In this document: one piece after another, positions 5,880 to 9,597 of the stretch
Layout: every line of letters begins with the position of its first letter
Numbering within the stretch: position 1 is the first letter of the stretch
Source: Prevotella sp. UBA4376
Lineage (GTDB): Bacteria > Bacteroidota > Bacteroidia > Bacteroidales > Bacteroidaceae
Assembly (NCBI GenBank): GCA_002391185.1
Contig: DGRY01000163.1
Span: 1 to 9,597 of the forward strand
Length of the DNA: 9,597 nt
Reading direction: 5' to 3'
Notes under the pieces: generated by a model
What the model saw: only the letters and a program-made list of their open reading frames with translations
Told to the model about the DNA's origin: nothing
Databases searched by the model: none
Program-made: the position numbers and the translations under genes

Positions 5880-7319
5880 ATGGCTAATAATCTTAAAGAT
5901 AAAACAGCAAAGGGATTGTTCTGGGGCATGCTGAACAACGGCACGATGCAGATACTGAATATAGTTATTGGTATATTCCTTGCCCGACTATTATCTCCTG
6001 CCGACTACGGATTGGTAGGAATGTTAGCTGTTTTCACCGCTATAGCCAGTGCATTACAGGAAAGTGGTTTTTCAGCAGCTTTAACAAATATAGAAAAACC
6101 AACAGATAATGATTACAATTCTGTCTTTTGGTTTAGCACCATCATGAGTGTGCTGCTCTACACAATATTGTTTTTCTGTGCACCGCTGATAGCTGCATTC
6201 TTTCATCAGCCCGAACTGATTAACCTTTCACGATTTGTTTTCCTTACACTACTCTTCTCTGCATTCGGAACAGCACCAACAGCATATCTGTTCAAGAACA
6301 TGATGGTAAAGGAAACAACAATCCTTCGAGTTTCCTCCCTGACTGTTTCGGGATGCGTAGGTATCTTTCTTGCCGTCAAAGGCATGGTTTACTGGAGTCT
6401 TGCATGGCAGCAATTCACATATATCGCCATGACAAGCATATGGCGTTTCTTTATCATCAAATGGCGACCAAGCATGCATATCGACTTTGCACCAATAAAG
6501 CGAATGTTCAGCTTCAGTTATAAGATACTTATTACCACGATTGTAAATCAGCTGAGCCAAAACTTGCTTACTTTGGTTTTCGGTCGTTTGTTCACGGCTA
6601 AAAATGTAGGAAACTTCACTCAGGCATTCAAATGGGACACCATGGCAAGTTCATTTGTTTCTGGAACAGTGGCACAGGTGGCACAACCAGTATTGGTTGA
6701 AATAAACGACGACAGCGAAAGACAAGTCAATGTCTTTAGAAAAATGCTACGTTTCACAGCTTTTCTTGCCTTCCCAGCCATGTTTGGTTTGGCTCTTATA
6801 GCCCACGAGTTTATCATCATCACCATTTCCGAAAAATGGATAGACAGCATCCCTTTACTCCGCATTCTTTGCATAAGTGGTGCCTTTCTACCCTTCTACA
6901 CCATGTATCAGAATCTTGTTATAAGCAAAGAACGTTCTGATATTTATATGTGGTGTACTATTGGACTAATAGCCGTTCAGTTCATATTGGTTCTGCTCAC
7001 TTATTCTTATGGAATGGTTTTCATGGTAACAGTTTATTCTGCATCAGTTATATTATGGTTGCTTGTATGGCAATACTATGCCAAGAGGCTTATTGGATTA
7101 AAACTCCTTGATGCAATAAAAGACATACTTCCTTTTGCCCTCATCTCAGCAGCAATAATGATTGCCTGTTACTATATCACATTGCCAATCGCAAACCTTA
7201 AACTGTTGCTGGCAACACGAATCGTTATGGCAGCAATAATGTATGTTGCCGTTATGAAAATCCTCAAGGTAAAGATGCTTGATGAATGTATAAACTTCAT
7301 CAGAAAAAAGAAAGTTTAA
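5880..7319 (+). CDS. wzx: Wzx-like polysaccharide/lipopolysaccharide flippase (MOP superfamily)
   Basis: This 479-residue protein is an oligosaccharide-lipid flippase of the MATE-like MOP superfamily, the branch that includes WzxC and TuaB. It would move undecaprenyl-linked repeat units from the cytoplasmic to the periplasmic face of the inner membrane. The family N-terminus is clear: KGLFWGMLNNGTMQILNIVI (11-30), then FLARLLSPADYGLVGM (33-48) and ESGFSAALTN (61-70). About 12-14 hydrophobic helices are spread evenly, with short basic cytoplasmic loops and a basic C-terminal end (IRKKKV). Full length for the family, with no damage seen. It is the only rightward gene in the locus, is driven by its own promoter, and its stop overlaps the stop of the convergent glycosyltransferase. 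The flippase call is firm; its substrate should be the glycan made by the neighbouring genes. Confidence 0.93.
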   Translation: MANNLKDKTAKGLFWGMLNNGTMQILNIVIGIFLARLLSPADYGLVGMLAVFTAIASALQESGFSAALTNIEKPTDNDYNSVFWFSTIMSVLLYTILFFCAPLIAAFFHQPELINLSRFVFLTLLFSAFGTAPTAYLFKNMMVKETTILRVSSLTVSGCVGIFLAVKGMVYWSLAWQQFTYIAMTSIWRFFIIKWRPSMHIDFAPIKRMFSFSYKILITTIVNQLSQNLLTLVFGRLFTAKNVGNFTQAFKWDTMASSFVSGTVAQVAQPVLVEINDDSERQVNVFRKMLRFTAFLAFPAMFGLALIAHEFIIITISEKWIDSIPLLRILCISGAFLPFYTMYQNLVISKERSDIYMWCTIGLIAVQFILVLLTYSYGMVFMVTVYSASVILWLLVWQYYAKRLIGLKLLDAIKDILPFALISAAIMIACYYITLPIANLKLLLATRIVMAAIMYVAVMKILKVKMLDECINFIRKKKV

Positions 7320-8278
7320 CGATAATTATAGTATTGCATCATTGGATAGAGAAAAGCCCTTATTGCTTTCACCACTCCCCCACCTGTGGTATGAAAGAGA
7401 ACTTTCCTGTTCTTCACAAACAACCATTGCAGTTTTACAAACGCAACAAGTCCATCTTGCAGTTCAAGATGCAACATCTTTACCGTCTCCTTATAGTATT
7501 TATCCTCAGACGGTATTGCTTTTAAAAGCGCCAACCGGGCATGCCAGTATTTTCTTGCCTTAGGTCGCACTTTCTTATAGTTCATCACCGACCATTTAAG
7601 AATATAGAAAGCATTACCTACCGAAGGCAGATTCTTGCTGAAATCAGTATATGTTGTTGCCGATGAATGACGACGGAAATCAACCAAAACCTCATCACAA
7701 TAGGCAATACTGCCAAATGCGCCAGCAGCCAGTTCTAAGGCAACATCGTAAAACGACACGTGATACAGTTCGTTGTCCTCTGGCAGAATATCCGACACAA
7801 GTTCACGCCTAAACAACATAGTATGCCCAGGCAACCCTGAGAAGATAAGTCGCAACAGATTTATGTTCGGGCGACGAGAATCATAATGAGCGAAAGAACC
7901 ATCCGTAGAAAAAGGTTTTGAGTGACCTGCGCAAAGCAACTTATCGCCAATATTGTTTATCTGCAACTCAATCTTGTTCTTTCTCCAAATATCATCCTGA
8001 TCGCTAATAGCAATATAGTCGCCAGTAGCCTTTCGCATAGCAGAAAAGAAATTCCCATTCACACCCTTCCCTGGCTGATTTCTGAACAGCTTTATATAGG
8101 AATACCTTTCAGCATATTCCTGCAGAATCTGCCAAGTGCCATCCTTTGAATCATCATCCTGTATGATCAATTCATATATAGGGTATGTCTGATTTACAAT
8201 GGAGTCCAGCTGCTCTTTCAGAAACCTCTCCCCATTATAAGTACACATAACAACGGAAACCTTCTTTTCTTTACTCAT
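7316..8278 (-). CDS. Glycosyltransferase family 2 protein
   Basis: From the ATG at 8278 this is a 320-residue GT-A glycosyltransferase that would add one sugar to the lipid-linked repeat unit at the cytoplasmic face. Landmarks are VSVVMCTYNGERFLKEQL (7-24), the nucleotide-binding IIQDDDSKDGTW (38-49), the DXD-equivalent SDQDDIW (92-98), SGLPGHTMLFRRE (147-159), the region YDVALELAA (177-185), which probably holds the catalytic acid, and DFRRHSSATT (200-209), which matches the YRxH motif of rhamnosyl/galactosyltransferase-like GT2 enzymes. The C-terminal part after 230 has only moderately hydrophobic helices. The GTG one codon earlier (8281) is possible but less likely. Its gene is a single leftward unit with its own -7 box at 8296-8303 and runs head-on into the flippase gene. 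Family call firm; donor and linkage unknown. Confidence 0.93.
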   Translation of the reverse strand: MSKEKKVSVVMCTYNGERFLKEQLDSIVNQTYPIYELIIQDDDSKDGTWQILQEYAERYSYIKLFRNQPGKGVNGNFFSAMRKATGDYIAISDQDDIWRKNKIELQINNIGDKLLCAGHSKPFSTDGSFAHYDSRRPNINLLRLIFSGLPGHTMLFRRELVSDILPEDNELYHVSFYDVALELAAGAFGSIAYCDEVLVDFRRHSSATTYTDFSKNLPSVGNAFYILKWSVMNYKKVRPKARKYWHARLALLKAIPSEDKYYKETVKMLHLELQDGLVAFVKLQWLFVKNRKVLFHTTGGGVVKAIRAFLYPMMQYYNYR

Positions 8279-8295
8279 CACATTCTATTTAAATG

Positions 8296-8303
8296 CAAAG
8301 CTA
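8296..8303 (-). promoter_or_regulatory. Promoter -7 box for the GT2 gene
   Basis: Read leftward this is TAGCTTTG, an exact TAnnTTTG match, with transcription starting near 8291 and a leader of about 13 nt. The expected -33 position has no TTTG, so this promoter is probably weaker than the divergent pair at 5804-5863 or needs an activator. Confidence 0.6.
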
Positions 8304-8460
8304 CACACAATATTTTAAATCTGTGCCTTCCACCATAATTATTTTATACTTTTTCGGTTCAGTAGCAAAAAACAGTGTTGAGATTTAGATGTTTTCTTCT
8401 TGACACAGAATTTACTGATATTCAAAATTCCTTAGTTAGAAAAATATTACTACCCTACTA

Positions 8461-8498
8461 GGAAAAATTTACGCTCTAACTGGAGCGTAAAAATTTCC
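8461..8498. terminator. Hairpin, possible bidirectional terminator between the RHS remnant and the GT2 gene
   Basis: A 16-base arm (8461-8476) and its inverted copy (8483-8498) match at 14 of 16 positions around a 6-nt loop. The core TTTACGCTC/GAGCGTAAA is perfect. Read leftward, the stem ends in AAATTTTTCC, giving a T-run after the GC part. It follows the RHS remnant (ends 8545) and precedes the GT2 promoter, so it could end leftward transcripts. The rest of the 8304-8544 spacer is AT-rich and shows no gene. Confidence 0.5.
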
Positions 8499-8544
8499 AC
8501 AGTTTACCATTCTTTTTCTCTACAGCAACATATATTATAAACTT

Positions 8545-8688
8545 TCATCGGTAAGCAATATAATAATCGGTTCTCAATTTAGTTCCTTTTGCATCATAGG
8601 TGTAGAGCACTCTGCTTCCGTCAAGGAAGTCAACTCTACTCGGCAAATTTATACAATTATATTCAATGTTGCAAATTCCATGGTTCAG
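8545..8688 (-). pseudogene. Remnant of an RHS/YD-repeat protein
   Basis: The leftward frame 8688-8545 is open for 47 codons and bounded by a TAG at 8691-8689 and a TGA at 8547-8545. It reads NIEYNCINLPSRVDF, then DGSRVLYTYDAKGTKLRT and DYYIAYR. This matches one whole RHS/YD repeat of the Bacteroidetes type (pattern I-YN--NLP--V-F-DGS---YTYDA-G-KLR). No ATG is in the fragment and nothing RHS-like continues on either side, so it is a decayed end of a large RHS gene rather than a working gene. RHS proteins form shells around toxin domains, and broken copies are typical of sites where toxin tips have been exchanged. It overlaps the end of the small ORF at 8663-9058 in another frame. Repeat assignment is by eye but the pattern is clear. 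Confidence 0.7.
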
Positions 8689-9058
8689 CTACCTTTATCT
8701 GCGCATCAGAATCAGTAGAAAAAATAATCTTATCTGCTCCAGCATCACCATTAGATAAATTTGTTATGGTATAAAAATCATTTCTTCGTAAAAAATTATA
8801 TGATTTTTTCCCTTTTCTAAAACGTTCTATTTTTAGAATTGAATTATCAGCATTTTCCAATTCGTATTTACATGGAATAGAATCCAGCTTTATACATTTA
8901 TCACCTCTATAGCCTTGCTTACAGGTTATGAAATAAGAATCATTTTTCATTTCTATATATAAGCACTTAATCTCGTGCTTAGAATATACTGTTTTATTTT
9001 CTATGCTTATAGAGATATCGTTTCCATTACAAGAAACAGCAACTGTAGCATAAAGCAT
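8663..9058 (-). CDS. Small hypothetical protein, probable lipoprotein with disrupted signal peptide
   Basis: The frame encodes 131 residues that I do not recognise. It begins MLYATVAVSCNGND, which looks like the second half of a lipoprotein signal with a lipobox-like AVSC. Four further cysteines are at 32, 46, 55 and 63. The body is rich in Lys, Asn and Asp with alternating hydrophobic residues, as in small beta-rich secreted proteins, and ends with FYTITNLSNGDAGADKIIFS (95-114) and a short tail. An ATG at 9075 in another frame gives MAKSF, and one extra base in the A5 run at 9059-9063 would join it to give MAKSFFMLYATVAVSC, a convincing full signal. The gene may therefore be frameshifted, phase-variable or mis-sequenced. 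No good TAnnTTTG box lies upstream. It precedes the RHS remnant, so it might be an orphan immunity-type or cargo gene. That is speculation. Confidence 0.5.
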   Translation of the reverse strand: MLYATVAVSCNGNDISISIENKTVYSKHEIKCLYIEMKNDSYFITCKQGYRGDKCIKLDSIPCKYELENADNSILKIERFRKGKKSYNFLRRNDFYTITNLSNGDAGADKIIFSTDSDAQIKVAEPWNLQH

Positions 9059-9133
9059 AAAAAGCTCTTAGCCATTCATTTCCTATAACTTACCAATACT
9101 TTGACTATACATTAACTCTATCATAACAATATC

Positions 9134-9210
9134 TGTTGTCCGTTTGTTGTTCGATTGTTGTCCGTTTGTTGTTCGTTTACTTAACGGACAACAAACGAAC
9201 AGCAAACGAA
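9134..9210. repeat. 11-bp tandem array with inverted copies, folds into a 28-bp hairpin
   Basis: Four head-to-tail 11-mers (9134-9144, 9145-9155, 9156-9166, 9167-9177) alternate TGTTGTCCGTT and TGTTGTTCGWT. They are followed by a 5-base spacer (9178-9182) and then by inverted copies AACGGACAACA (9183-9193), AACGAACAGCA (9194-9204) and a partial AACGAA. Bases 9150-9177 pair with 9183-9210 over 28 positions with two mismatches and two G-T wobbles. Units 1-2 and 3-4 form a 22-bp direct repeat that is identical over 20 bases. No gene is present here. Confidence 0.8.
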
Positions 9211-9287
9211 TATTATTCTTAGGAACATAGGAAGAAATGTATTGTTAGGTTATTGAAGTTTAGTAAGTGAATATTTACTCTAAAATA

Positions 9288-9422
9288 TTATCAAGAATTA
9301 GAGAATTAGAGAATTTTTAGGCTAACGACCCTATGTTTCTAATTAATTCTACTTGAATTCATAAGAATTATAAGACCATGCAAGGGCGCAAGCCAATTCT
9401 CAAATTCTTAAATTCTTGATAA
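9288..9422. repeat. 135-nt nested inverted-repeat element (MITE-like or structured RNA)
   Basis: Outer arms 9288-9315 and 9395-9422 are inverted copies matching at 25 of 28 bases and begin TTATCAAGAATT. Inside, in consistent nested order, GGCT (9320-9323) pairs with AGCC (9391-9394), CCCT (9329-9332) with AGGG (9383-9386), and TAATTCT (9344-9350) with AGAATTA (9364-9370). The whole unit can therefore fold as one long stem. The arms also contain an AGAATTAG-type 8-bp periodicity. No target-site duplication is obvious and no ORF is inside. Confidence 0.65.
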
Positions 9423-9523
9423 GAGATAAACTTACGAAACTTGAATTAGGGTATAGGAATGCTATAGAATGAAAGGAGGAAGGAGCCTCTCCCAACGCTT
9501 CGCTATTATCTCCTTCGCTCATT

Positions 9524-9553
9524 CAGATGCACCGGCTTTGCCGACAGCATCTG
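9524..9553. repeat. Compact GC-rich hairpin near the right edge
   Basis: CAGATGC (9524-9530) pairs with GCATCTG (9547-9553), and CGGC (9533-9536) with GCCG (9540-9543) around a TTT loop, with a 2/3-nt internal loop between the stems. It lies within a GC-richer stretch (about 9470-9576) that differs sharply from the AT-rich DNA before it and could be part of a dispersed intergenic repeat. A 35-codon rightward frame (9469-9576) crosses it but looks like a by-product. Confidence 0.5.
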
Positions 9554-9572
9554 CTCTGTCGATGACCTTCGG

Positions 9573-9595
9573 TTGAAGATTGAACATTGAAGATT
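9573..9595. repeat. Three 7-bp tandem repeats at the window edge
   Basis: TTGAAGA, TTGAACA and TTGAAGA follow each other at 9573-9593, continuing with TT before the edge. The array may extend beyond the window. Too short for any functional claim. Confidence 0.5.
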
Positions 9596-9597
9596 AG

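Noticed and set aside
6249..6560. Leftward 103-codon frame inside the flippase
   Set aside because: It is antisense to a clearly recognised flippase, with no family features of its own and no promoter.
9134..9210. Possible CRISPR array
   Set aside because: Units are 11 bp with no spacers of constant size between them, and the inverted copies and lack of cas genes rule it out.
9469..9576. 35-codon rightward ORF starting ATG AAA GGA GGA, ending before the right edge
   Set aside because: It runs across the GC-rich hairpin and low-complexity repeats, has no promoter, and its composition looks like a translated intergenic repeat rather than a protein.

Overview
The window looks like chromosome from a Bacteroidales bacterium, most likely Prevotella or a close relative. 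Three things suggest this. The promoters match the Bacteroidetes housekeeping consensus (TTTG, about 19 bases, TAnnTTTG). Shine-Dalgarno sequences are essentially absent. The proteins have the flavour of that group (L13, a Wzx-like flippase, an RHS remnant with the Bacteroidetes-style repeat). The genus is an inference and was not tested by any search.

Layout. (1) 1-737: the ribosomal operon rplM-rpsI, read leftward. It has a clear -7 box at 730-737 and a long, structured leader of about 200 nt before rplM. (2) 738-906: AT-rich spacer with terminator-like hairpins between the surface-polysaccharide operon and rplM. (3) 907-5792: a tightly packed leftward operon of five genes. In transcription order these are a polytopic membrane protein, a LicD-family phosphotransferase, a TarI/IspD-type cytidylyltransferase, an extended SDR of the NDP-sugar dehydratase/decarboxylase type, and a putative glycosyltransferase with an HTKG motif. 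Junctions are GTGA or a short gap, ATGA and TAATG, so translation is probably coupled. (4) 5793-5879: a strikingly symmetric divergent promoter. (5) 5880-7319: a rightward Wzx/MOP-family flippase. (6) 7316-8278: a leftward family 2 glycosyltransferase that meets the flippase tail to tail and shares one TTAA for both stop codons. (7) 8279-9597: a decayed, repeat-rich accessory stretch. It contains a terminator-like hairpin, a 47-codon RHS/YD-repeat remnant, a small orphan ORF that looks like a lipoprotein whose signal peptide is broken by one base, an 11-bp-period repeat array folding into a long hairpin, a 135-nt nested inverted-repeat element, and a compact hairpin near the right edge.

How the genes work together. 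Genes 907-8278 form part of a capsule, O-antigen or exopolysaccharide locus. The cytidylyltransferase would make a CDP-activated polyol or sugar phosphate, the SDR would make or modify an activated precursor, and LicD would transfer the phospho-group onto the glycan. The two glycosyltransferases would build the repeat unit and the flippase would move it across the inner membrane. No initiating transferase, chain-length regulator, outer-membrane exporter or UpxY-type antiterminator is visible, so the locus is either incomplete in this window or works with genes elsewhere. The most distinctive points are the LicD/TarI-like/SDR triad, the symmetric promoter, and the RHS remnant with repeat elements at the right end.
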